A DNA stretch of 14,156 bases from positions 1 through 14,156 of the forward strand of contig CALSCQ010001585.1 in NCBI GenBank assembly GCA_943704525.1. The letters run 5' to 3'. Made by a program: the position numbers and the translations under genes. The notes beneath the pieces are model-generated. The model was not told the origin of the DNA. It searched no databases and saw only the letters and a list, made by a program, of their open reading frames with translations. Source of the DNA: Pigoraptor vietnamica (taxonomy: Eukaryota > Opisthokonta > Filasterea). Positions 1 to 12,393 of the stretch are shown here, piece after piece (position 1 is the first letter of the stretch; each line of letters opens with the position of its first letter).

Positions 1-100
1 GGGGGGGGGAGAAGGACAAGGGACACAGGGCATAACAGGACTTGTGCGGCGAGTGCAGTTGCGTGCGTGCCTTGGTTTAACCTTTGCTCTTTTTTCGCAG

Positions 101-1089
101 AAATCGCCGAACTTGCTTGTGGACGAGCGCATGCGACTCAAAGGTCCGTTTGCACAGTTCGTTACCTCGACAACGACACTCAGACACTCAGACACACAAA
201 CAAGACGTCATACACACGTACGCATACACACATACACGCCACATATGCACTTGCGGCGCACACGTTGGTAACTAATCCTTTGCTTGGCATCGCAGTCGCC
301 GACTTTGGTCTTGCGACGCTTAAGAACACCATTGCCGAGACCAACTCGGCGCGGGTGATGTGTGGGACGCTCCTGTGGATGGTGCGTACGCTGTTACCGG
401 TGTCACACCCAACCCACACGGGTTCCTCTGCCTGTGCAGTGTCTGTGTTCTGTTAACACGCGCCTGTGCTCCGAAACGACCGCTGGAGTCCACGTTTGTT
501 AGCACGCGCCTGTACTCCGAGACGACGCACCTTTTCTCCCTCCCCTGTGGAGTTGATGGACACGCGTTTATGATCTATCCTGATGCGACCTTCTCTCTCC
601 CTCCCGCGCAATTGTTGACTGACGCTCTGTTAATGTTGGGCCGGTTGCATGTTCTCTTGTCGTAGGGACCCGAGTTGATGATCGAGGATCCCATTTGCTC
701 CGAAAAGGCCGACGTGTATTCGTACGGTGGGCATGTCATTATGCTGTCCTGAAGGTTCTGTTCTCGTGTATGTGTGCCGTCTGCTCTTGTGTGTGTGTGC
801 CGGCGTGCGCGTCTGCGTATGTGGGTGCGGTGTGTGTGTCTACGCTTGTGCACACTTGCCGATCTCTTACGCCCTTCCCCTCGCAGCGATTGTGATGTAC
901 GAAATCCTCACTCGCGGCCCACCCTATGGTGAACTGGACATACTGCAAGGCGACGAGCACGACTTCATGGTTGCTGTTGTCCACGGAGCGTGAGTGTCCG
1001 ATGTGTGTGCGTGTAGTGAGTGTGTGTGTGTGCGTGTGTGTGTGTGTGTGTGTATGTGTATGCGTGGTGTGTGTGTGCGTGCGTGGTGT

Positions 1090-1127
<38 letters not shown>

Positions 1128-1409
1128 TTGTGTGGTGTGTGTGTGTGAGTGCGTGCGAGTGTGTTGTTATGCGCCAAACGGTCCTTTCATCCCCTCACCC
1201 TGTCCCTGTTCGTCCACAGTCGCCCCACGCCCATCCCCCTCGGCTGCCGCCCCTACACGCAGCTCATGCGCGAGTGCTGGGTCTTCGAGTACACCCTTCG
1301 CCCGTCCTTCGACGCGATCATCGAGCGCCTCGAGGGGTTTCAGCCCGTCAAAGAACACTGGACGGACCCCGTCGACGACATCAAGGAGCGCTGTTACGAA
1401 CGCTCTTAA
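101..1409 (+). CDS. TKL-family protein kinase, C-terminal part (5' incomplete)
   Basis: Joined exons 101-143, 296-381, 666-726, 887-989 and 1220-1409 encode the last 160 residues of a protein kinase; all four introns are GT-AG and the reading frame is continuous to TAA at 1407-1409. The piece begins at KSPNLLVDE, which is the second half of the HRDLKSPN catalytic loop typical of TKL kinases, so the HRD aspartate, glycine loop and lysine lie upstream. Next come ADFGLA (DFG aspartate at local residue 17), CGTLLWM, a PELM helix, SEKADVYSYAIVMYEILTRGPPY (subdomain IX), and RPTPIP...LMRECW...RPSF (subdomains X-XI). The protein ends 17-27 residues after the domain, so there is no C-terminal regulatory domain. 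The usual APE triplet reads GPE, an uncommon but tolerated change. The sequence fits a cytosolic Ser/Thr or dual-specificity kinase; specificity and N-terminal domains cannot be seen. Alternative: a divergent tyrosine kinase, less likely because of KSPN rather than AARN. Confidence 0.9.
382..665 (+). repeat. Direct repeat inside TKL kinase intron 2
   Basis: This 284-base GT-AG intron carries two 30-base copies at 451-480 and 497-526 (46 bases apart) that differ at three positions. Both read as TGTTA-R-CACGCGCCTGT-R-CTCCGA-R-ACGAC. Further on, 548-565 (TGGAGTTGATGGACACGC) resembles the module near the 3' end of CSL introns 1 and 8. No coding potential was seen here. Confidence 0.7.
1000..1165. 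repeat. TG microsatellite in TKL kinase intron 4
   Basis: Almost the whole of the 990-1219 intron is an imperfect TG tract with scattered CG, TA and AG interruptions. It gives meaningless Cys/Val-rich or His/Thr-rich frames on the two strands, which should not be taken as proteins. Confidence 0.95.
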
Positions 1410-1457
1410 TGACGAGCAGACATGTGGTCCACGTGCGCTGATAAAGCTCTACTGTGC

Positions 1458-1476
1458 GCCCTTGTTACGCAAGGGC
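1458..1476 (+). other. 3'-flank hairpin after the TKL kinase
   Basis: A perfect 7-base stem (GCCCTTG / CAAGGGC) with a 5-base loop lies 49 bases after the TKL kinase stop codon, probably in the 3' UTR. The same two arms, in opposite order, make up the palindrome at 9476-9495 beyond the receptor kinase stop. No AATAAA was found nearby. The role is unknown. Confidence 0.4.
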
Positions 1477-1634
1477 TGTTGACTCCGAGACAGTGCACGT
1501 GAACCTCACGTAGTCCCCCGACACCAAAGCGCGCGTCGACGTCGACTTGACACACACACCCGCTCAAAAGGTAGTTGCGCGCACTACCAAAGTAAACGAC
1601 TGCTACTCTTGCCGGCGCTCACATGCCGAATCAG

Positions 1635-1748
1635 GAAGTGTGCGCTTGGGTTGGAATTGAGGGGGCGCTGCGGAAGCGTGCGCGTGAGTTGGAATTGAGG
1701 GGGCGCTGCGGAAGCGTGCGCGTGGGTTGGAATTGAGGGGGCGCTGCG
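1635..1748. repeat. 38-base minisatellite, three units
   Basis: The core TTGGAATTGAGGGGGCGCTG starts at 1651, 1689 and 1727, giving an exact 38-base period. Each core is preceded by GGAAG-Y-GTGCGC-K-TG-R-G. The middle and last units are almost identical and the first has a few differences in its left half. The array lies in the spacer between the TKL kinase and the minus-strand gene at 1857-2318, and no gene is visible in 1410-1856. Confidence 0.9.
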
Positions 1749-1856
1749 AGTACTTCCTTCAGCGTCGTGTGAGAAAGCCACGCAGAATTACGATTGCATA
1801 CTTTCATCTCCCGCCATTTTTTTCCGCTGTCCGCGCACACGCCATCACAACGGACA

Positions 1857-2318
1857 CTATCGCGCGCCATTGGCGTCTCTCTGGAGGTGCTGCAGTGCCT
1901 CTTCCGTTGTGAGCGCACGCACGCCTTCGACGCCCATCGCGAGCAACAGCAGCACGTCCTCGCCCGCTTCGCCCACTTCCTGTGTGGTCGGCGGCCGCTG
2001 TGCGCATCTCGCAAAGTACGCACGCAGCGATTCCATCACACGCGGCGCAAGCTCCTCTCTCTTGTGCGTCGCCGCAAACGCGCGCGCCTCAGCGAACTTG
2101 TGCGGGTTCGCAAACGTCGTCATGTCGGATCCCCCCGTGAGTGAAGGCGACGCCGACACGCCGAACAGCTCCCCCCGTCGCAGCATGTCCACGAGAGGAG
2201 AGTGATCTCCAACGGTCGATGCAGCCGACTCGACGGGTGCGTTGTTGGGCACGTTGGCGCCGCTGTCGCTTTTGCTCATGCTGTTTTTAAAGTGCCAGAT
2301 GCCGTGACGGTTTGTCAT
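1857..2318 (-). CDS. Hypothetical protein, 153 residues, single exon
   Basis: An open frame runs from ATG at 2318 to TAG at 1857-1859. I do not recognise the product. It has no signal peptide, no obvious membrane segment and no cysteine-rich module. The first about 50 residues are Ser/Asn/Gly-rich and look disordered; residues from about 70 onward (KFAEARAFAATHKREELAPR and the MESLRAYFARC that follows) look helical and amphipathic, and the C-terminal third contains EDVLLLLAMGVEGVRALTTEEALQ, also helical. A second in-frame ATG at 2279 (MSKSDSGAN) is a plausible alternative start. The balanced composition, unlike the Arg-rich frames on the other strand, supports the minus strand as coding. It is divergent to CSL, with 779 bases between the two start codons. 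It could be one exon of a larger gene, since neighbouring genes are intron-rich; no strong splice site is needed to read it. Confidence 0.5.
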   Translation of the reverse strand: MTNRHGIWHFKNSMSKSDSGANVPNNAPVESAASTVGDHSPLVDMLRRGELFGVSASPSLTGGSDMTTFANPHKFAEARAFAATHKREELAPRVMESLRAYFARCAQRPPTTQEVGEAGEDVLLLLAMGVEGVRALTTEEALQHLQRDANGAR

Positions 2319-3097
2319 GCGAGCACCTGACGTCCAGCAAACACGCAGTCTCGTGCTCGTTGGGGCAGTGAAGAAACTCGTTCACAGTCCCTTACACGCG
2401 GGAGATTCTTTTTCACACAGAAGTCAGTGTGAGGAGAGCAGTTTGAGCGAGAGATCTTACACAATTCTCTGTGCAGTGTGTGTGTGTGTGTGTGTGTCAG
2501 TGTGTGTGTGTCAGTGTGTGTGTGTGTGTCAGTGTGTGTGTGTGTGTGTATGTGTGTGTATGTGTTCGGTTGTCCGGCATTTGGATGTCTGGACACGGAC
2601 GCAGTGACGATCGCCTGACGTCCTGTGGTTGACTCCCCAATTGGAACATTGAGAATGTGGACGAGGACGACAATCTACTTCGTAGCGCGCCCTTTGTTAA
2701 CACTTCATCTCGTTGAAAGAAGAGGAGTGCGCGCGTGCGTGTGCGCCTGTTGTGCCTGTGGGCGTTTTTTTTGGGTGTGCATTGGTTCCGTTTTCCGCGC
2801 CTTTGTAGTTTAGGTGGCAATTCGAATGCTTGGTGCGGCGTAGCGTGCACGCCATCGCGAATCGTGCACAGCGAGCGCCCTCTTGGCAGCGTCGCCCCCT
2901 TTTTTTTGAACGCGCGCGCATTTTTACTCCATTGACTTTCTGTTTCGGTACTCCTTCTGTGTGCGCGGCCATTCCGTCGACGCGAGAGTGTGTTTGCGCA
3001 CTGCACACCCAACTCCTCTTCACAAATTTCCCGAACCCCCACTCCTGAGCGTCTGTGTGTGCGTGTGTGCGTGCGCGTGCGCGTGTCGTTCTTCGCC
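2319..3097. promoter_or_regulatory. Divergent intergenic region between the hypothetical gene and CSL
   Basis: The start codons of the minus-strand gene (2318) and of CSL (3098) face away from each other across this stretch, so it should contain both promoters and 5' UTRs. I see no clear TATA box. It holds a TG tract (2475-2570), pyrimidine/T runs around 2765-2772 and 2899-2908, and alternating CG/TG sequence just before the CSL start (3054-3086). No convincing coding exon is visible. Confidence 0.45.
2475..2570. repeat. TG microsatellite with TCAG interruptions
   Basis: Runs of TG are broken by three regularly placed TCAG steps. The tract lies in the divergent promoter region upstream of CSL and about 160 bases upstream of the minus-strand start codon. 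Confidence 0.95.
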
Positions 3098-6899
<3,802 letters not shown>

Positions 6900-7376
6900 T
6901 GCGCGCGTGCATGCTGTGCTGCTTCGTTTGCGTGTGTCTTCGATTCGTGTCCATTCATCGCCACGTCAGAGCCAAAGTGACATTGGCCCACGAAACGGGA
7001 AATGAAATCACTGCCCTTTTTGCCACAGGCGCTCTTAGACATCGTCAAAGCCACGTAAGCCAGCTAACCTAAAGTCCGTGTAGCCCCAGCCAAAAAACCC
7101 TACTTGATCACGAGGCAAGCCTGTACTTAAACCCGCCGTAGCACGCCGCAAACGCACGCAGCGCACGCGACCGACAACCAATATGCGCAACAACACAGAC
7201 ACATCCACAAGTATAGACGAACACAAGGCCGACCCAGTGGGTCCATCCACGACGGTTCAGGAAAGAGCTTGTCGCACAAGACAGCGACGCGCTCAGTCCT
7301 GAGTCCGCCACTCGTCTCACCAGAGCGTCTGCGGCGCACACGACGGCGAAGGACCAACCCGAGGCGATATCCGCAC
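6900..7376. other. Tail-to-tail spacer between CSL and PA28-gamma
   Basis: The two stop codons face each other across 477 bases. I see no convincing exon, RNA gene or canonical AATAAA on either strand. It must hold both 3' UTRs and polyadenylation sites. Confidence 0.5.
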
Positions 7377-8197
7377 TCAGTAGAGCGTCTGCGCGTTCAT
7401 GCTGCGGGGCTTCTTGATCTTATCGAGGTTCTTGTGGATCATGTCGTTGAGGATGGCGTAGTTGTTGCGCAGGTCAACAATACACATGCGGAGGTTCGTG
7501 TACTCCTTCTCGTCCAGCTCAATCACGCTCTGGCGGTAGTCGGCGATCGTCGGGTACTTGATGATCTGCGCGTGTGCGAGTGCGCAGGTTGAGTGCGATG
7601 CGGGGCAACAGTCAGCGACAGTGGTCGGCATGCAATCCGACAGACAGACACACGCACATGCAATAAAAGAACGCGTGCTGTCGCACACACAGCCACGGAA
7701 TGACCGCCACGGACGAACCCCAGGACGAACCCCAGAACGCACAGAATGCCAACACGCAAACAAGGACACGTGTGGCAACAGAGACATGGCACGCTCTGCA
7801 GCACGCACGCGCACGCACCTTCGACGCGAGCTTGCCGCGCGTGGCGTAGTACTTTGTGATCGACTCGAGCACCGCAAACCCGCTGTCTTCCGCGCGCGTG
7901 AGCTCGCTGACCGTCTCCTCCTGGATCGACACGCCAAAGTTGTTGCCGTCCTCGATGCGGGGGATGTTGAGTTGGATCCAAATCTTGACCGTGTTGCACA
8001 GCTGAATGAGCTCCATAATCTCCTTCTTAATCTGCTGAAGGAAGTCGCCGACGACCTTGTTGCACGGGATGAGCGTCTCCTCGGCGCTGCGACGAGGGCG
8101 AAGAGGGCGTGAGTCACACACTCACCACACATACCCTCGCACGGAAACGCACACGCACGCACGCATGCACGCACACACACACATACACGCACGCACG

Positions 8198-8244
<47 letters not shown>

Positions 8245-9034
8245 GCACCATGCATGCAGATGCACGCACACAAACACACACACACACACACCTATCCTCC
8301 GCTTTCCTCTTCTTGGACGGGGGCGCGTCGTCGCCGTGGCTCGGAAGAAGAATGTTACTCTTCACCTTATCAACGCCCACGAGGCGAAAGGGGTCGGCTT
8401 CCTGCTCGCACGCACGCACACAGAGAGACGTACGTGTCAGTAGTACAGTACAGAAGCAGACAATTACCAGAAGCAGACAATTACGGCTACCATAATACTC
8501 CGCACAATACGCGCACAAACACACGCATGCACACGCATGCACGCGCAAACACGCGCGGACACACAGCACCCACACCAGTCATTGTCGCACCCGTGCTAGA
8601 TTGCACAGCAACAACCAATGGCTCCACACAGCGCACCTTGATTTGCGCCTCGAGCGACAGAATTTTCTCCATCATTTTCTCTTGCACAATAAGCTCCGCC
8701 TGCCCCGCGATTTCGTCGCGAATGGCCGTCACCTGAGGCATTGGGAGAGAAGAGCGGGGTTGACACAAGTCCACTGTTAACACTGGGCAATGAACATGCA
8801 AGCTCAAAGAAATATTCCTTCTTCACACACTGGGACATCTGACACTCGCACGCATCTCCACGCACACGCGCTCACATACAACCCACAATCACGGTTACAC
8901 ACAGTGCAAAGTACACGCTAGCACGACAAACATACACACAAACACACCTTCGCCCTTAGCTCTTCCCGCTTCGCATCGCTCGCGCCGCCGTTCTCCGAGC
9001 GCCCACCGCGGCTGTCATAGTCATAAAACTCCAT
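7377..9034 (-). CDS. Proteasome activator PA28-gamma (11S regulator, REG-gamma)
   Basis: Five exons on the minus strand (9034-8948, 8732-8637, 8401-8292, 8086-7819, 7565-7377) give 249 residues against 254 in human PSME3; all four introns are GT-AG. The subunit forms a heptameric cap that opens the 20S proteasome gate without ATP. The activation loop is intact ([16 protein letters not shown], about residues 140-155, Asn146 included) and the C-terminus is NAQTLY, whose last residues in the family dock into 20S pockets. [10 protein letters not shown] (about 88-97) lies in the variable insert and matches the nuclear signal position of PA28-gamma, so a nuclear homoheptamer is expected. The first 29 residues ([11 protein letters not shown]...) are unlike animal PA28. 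An in-frame ATG at 9172 would add 46 residues, but the added part has no family resemblance and 9034 is preferred. Confidence 0.95.
8148..8291. repeat. CA/CGCA microsatellite in PA28-gamma intron 3
   Basis: This tract fills most of the intron 8087-8291 and reads as TG on the coding strand, reaching right up to the GTGTGTG donor. It includes CGCA steps and a CCATGCATGCAGATG interruption near 8248. Confidence 0.95.
8451..8484. repeat. 17-base tandem duplication in PA28-gamma intron 2
   Basis: CAGAAGCAGACAATTAC occurs twice, back to back and without mismatch, inside the intron between exons 8732-8637 and 8401-8292. Confidence 0.9.
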
Positions 9035-9341
9035 CTTCCCTCCAAATGGCGCGAAGGGGGCGCAAAACTCCAACAGCGCGAGTGCGACCACAGAAAGATG
9101 CGCCGAGCTATTACGAAACAGCTGTTGAACCCAAAACCGTTGAGTCGCGAGTGCTTCAGAGAGAGGATGCACGAAGGCAAGACGACGGAGTGGGAGTCAA
9201 TGGGAGAATGAGAGGCGCTTTTGAGAGCCAAAGAGTGCGTGTGGGTGACGCTAGAAGAAGTGCGTCTTTGTTTGTTAAAAGTAAAGCGTGGAGAGAGAGA
9301 GACGAGTGTCGCGAAAGTCGGACTTCCCAAAGGCGCGCTTA

Positions 9342-9350
9342 CTATATATG
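9342..9350 (-). promoter_or_regulatory. TATA-like element upstream of PA28-gamma
   Basis: On the minus strand this reads CATATATAG, about 310 bases upstream of the PA28-gamma start codon, in otherwise GC-rich sequence. A start site near 9310-9320 would give a 5' UTR of about 280 bases. The sequence alone cannot show that it is used. Confidence 0.3.
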
Positions 9351-9475
9351 AATAGAGACTAATATGCTTATTGTGTGTATTGATATGTGAACATGTGAGA
9401 ATGAAATTGAGTATGAGTGTCCTCGTGACAGAGCGACCAGTAACGTTACATCAAGACCTTCGCAGCCCAACTGAA

Positions 9476-9495
9476 CAAGGGCTCTAGAGCCCTTG
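9476..9495. other. Perfect 20-base palindrome
   Basis: CAAGGGCTCTAGAGCCCTTG is its own reverse complement and includes an XbaI-type TCTAGA centre. It lies about 190 bases past the receptor kinase stop and about 440 bases upstream of the PA28-gamma start. Its arms match the hairpin arms at 1458-1476 in the opposite order. Confidence 0.8.
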
Positions 9496-9560
9496 GAACT
9501 GAATGTATGTATTACCCATCGTGGCCGAGCATGAACGTGTCGTTACGGCGTTATGTGAGC

Positions 9561-9680
9561 GTTGCCGCGCACAATGCACACTCCAGACGGATGATCAATC
9601 ACACGCGCGAAGACACCTCGGTTGCCGCGCACAATGCACACTCCAGACGGATGATCAATCACACGCGCGAAGACACCTCG
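9561..9680. repeat. Exact 60-base tandem duplication
   Basis: The 60-base unit beginning GTTGCCGCGCACAATGCACA is present twice (9561-9620, 9621-9680) with no mismatch. The second copy ends four bases before the receptor kinase stop codon (9685-9687), so both copies fall at the start of its 3' UTR. Confidence 0.97.
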
Positions 9681-9684
9681 GCCA

Positions 9685-12226
9685 TTACACGAGCTTGAGG
9701 TATGCGGCGTACGCCTCCTCCGGCACGAGCTCCACGTAGTCGTCGGCGCCCTGCGACCCCGGCCGCTTCTTTGCCACCACGAGCCCCTGCACTTCGGTGA
9801 ATAGCTCGAGGAACTTTGGGCGCGCGTGGGCGTCGAGGGACCAGCAGCGCTGCATGAGGTCGTAGATGCGCTCGCTGGACATCTGCGCAGTGAAAGAGCA
9901 GAGGGAGGTCATGTACAGAGCATCAAGGAGGGGACAGGCACACACTGCAGAGCACTGCGCGCAACTTGTGAGGCAATGCAGTGCACAGCTTCCCCGGCCA
10001 AAGCACACACACGCACACTCAGTACGCGCATGAATGGCCCACTGACCTCCGGCTGCGGCAGTCGCTCGCCCCTGTCGAGCAGTTCGACGATTTCGGCGCC
10101 AGAGAGGCCCTCAACTGCGGCGACAGAGAACGGAAAGGTGAGACACACACGAAGGGCTCTAGTAACGTGCGCGGTAACCGGCATTGGTGAGGCGAGCAGG
10201 GCGCAAGGTCACTCACATGGCCTCTGACCGAGGCTGTAGATCTCCCACAGCGTAACACCAAACGACCACACATCTGCGAAGAAAAGCCGCGCGTGTGAGC
10301 ACGTGCCGTGCGACAGTCAGTGCCTTGCAACCGGCGAACGAAATGGATCGCGCGGCACGTGACACAAATGCTGCCACACACATACATAGGCGCTGCGAGT
10401 GAAGGGACAACTACGGCAATGGGAATTGGCACGCGCTGCGACAAGGGCGCTTACCGCTTGCAGAGGAGAATTTCCGGTGGTGGATGGCCTCTGGCGCAGT
10501 CCATCGAACCGCAATTTGGCCGCCGCTGGGTGAGAGGGCAAGACGGCGAGGTCAAAAAGGCGATGTGCGTGTGTGTCCGTCACCGTGGTACGCAGTTTGC
10601 GGCCGAAGGACTGATAATGCGACAGATACTCACGACGACATGTAATAGTCGCTCTCAAGCTTACGCGCGAGGCCAAAGTCCGCAATCTTGCAAACGCCCG
10701 AACTCGACACAAGGACGTTGCGCGCCGCGAGGTCCTGCGTCGGCAGAAACTGAGCCAGAGGTCGCAGAAGGAACAAAAGTCCGGGGCAAGGGGGGACAAC
10801 ACGCGTGCGTGTAAGCGTAATGGAAGTGTGTCGGCGTTCAGGATACACACCCTGTGGACGAGCCCGGCGTTCTCCAAAACGACCATCCCCGCCGCAATGT
10901 CGCGCGCCATTCGGTTGAGCGCAGAGCGGCCGAGCGTTTCGTCGTGCGCGTGAAGGAACGACAGCAGAGAGCCGTTCTCCATAAACTCGAGGACGATCGT
11001 GACATCCTCTTTGTACGCGATGACGCCAAGCATCGTCACAAGGTTGGGGTGGCGGAACCTGCGCGCGCCGCAGCGAGTTGGTACGGACGAGACGAAAGCA
11101 GATTGGAGCAAGCAATGAGTGGCCAACGAACATACGAGCGCCGCCCACTCTTTCAACCGCATTTCAACCACAACACACAGAGAGCGGGCAATTAGGGCTC
11201 TCCCCACTCGCCTGTTCATGAGGATCGCCTCGTCCACAAACGCCGCCTTTTCGTCGGGCTTGGCCGTGTCCTTGAGCGTCTTGAGCGCCACTGTCACAGC
11301 GCTGTCGGCGCCGCCCTCGTGAACGGACATGGTGCCCTTGCGCACTTCGCCGAAATTACCGCTCCCCAGCACGTCGCCCACTACAACGGTCGACGCGGGA
11401 ATTTCGTGCACGCCTGCAGCGAGAGGCACGATGTTCGAGGACCGCGACCCACAGGCATTGCCATGCGCAACTGGACGATATCCTGCACCTACACATAAGC
11501 TCCCCTCCCCCACCAACATAAGAAGACCACTCACCTTCGGCCGTCATGCGCAAGAGCGCGCTCTCCATCGTCACAATCGACCGCACTGTGCGGTGTCGCT
11601 GCGCCGCGTCCTCGTACTCCTTCGCAAGTTTGTAATAGCGATCGCGATACACCGAGGGGTCCCGCGCAAGGCGACTGCCGCCCTCCACCATCTCCTCGAC
11701 AGTCGCGTACGGGCGTTCGTCCGAACCGCCACGCGCCGCCTCGATGGATGCGTACGGGCGTTCGTCCGAACCGCCACGTGCCACGTCGATGGATGCGTAC
11801 GGGTTCTCCGGGCGCTCAGTCACTTCGGCGTAGCCGTGCTCGTCGTTACGTGGCGCGGAGAGCCGCACCGCTTCGCGCACGTCACGGACTGTCGCATACG
11901 TCGGATCGTCGCCTTCATCGTCGTTGGGTGCCGTGTGTGAGTGATCAATCATCGCATACGCTGAGCGTGGAGCTGTGCCGTCACTCGTAGGCTCCGAGAC
12001 CACAGCGAGCAGCTCATCCGTCGAATCGGCGACGCGGAAGCTCTTCATCTCAACGAAGGCGCGTCCAGCCGGTTTGCCTGTGCGTGCACGACGTCCAAAA
12101 GATTGAGCAGAGTTAGCAATCGATCGACCATGCGCCAACCATCTGACTAGGAACGTAGCAGGGGCTAATTTGTGCGGGCGAGGCGAGTATCGGACGGGCA
12201 TGTTATATGCGGGCATGCGTGTTCGT

Positions 12227-12292
<66 letters not shown>

Positions 12293-12346
12293 GCGCTGCA
12301 GTTCGTGGCAGTCACAGGGGTTGAGCCCTTATCGACTCAGGGAGAA

Positions 12347-12393
<47 letters not shown>

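Noticed and set aside
1000-1165. Long Cys/Val- and His/Thr-rich open frames here and over the other TG/CA tracts
   Set aside because: They are translations of dinucleotide repeats inside introns and overlap well-supported splice structure.
1794-2144. Plus-strand 116-residue Arg-rich frame opposite the hypothetical gene
   Set aside because: It is strongly Arg/His-biased as expected of an antisense shadow; the minus-strand frame has balanced composition.
2990-3097. Upstream in-frame ATG for CSL at 2990
   Set aside because: It would add an Arg/Val/Cys-rich stretch made by the CG/TG-rich leader; ATG 3098 has a strong Kozak context.
6900-7376. tRNA, rRNA or small RNA gene in the spacer
   Set aside because: No cloverleaf-like arms, A/B boxes or other conserved RNA sequence could be seen.
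9035-9172. 46-residue N-terminal extension of PA28-gamma from ATG 9172
   Set aside because: It has no family resemblance and overlaps what looks like 5' UTR; MEFYDYD at 9034 gives a normal PA28 length. Kept only as an alternative.
9046-9351. Plus-strand 101-residue charged frame upstream of PA28-gamma
   Set aside because: Low-complexity Arg/Glu composition, no recognisable domain, and it spans the probable PA28-gamma 5' UTR; not enough support for a gene.
9561-9680. CRISPR-like direct repeats
   Set aside because: The two copies are directly adjacent without spacers, and the window is eukaryotic.
11329-11940. Plus-strand 203-residue frame across the receptor kinase exons
   Set aside because: It is the antisense of the tyrosine-array and glycine-loop exons; its repeats mirror the coding repeat.
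11356-12315. A 319-residue minus-strand frame with about 21 prolines joined to the tyrosine array
   Set aside because: The proline run is the poly-G tract read on the minus strand. A clear CACAG acceptor at 12078-12082 and the matching phase of the upstream exon place it in an intron, and the frame also reads through the donor at 11534.
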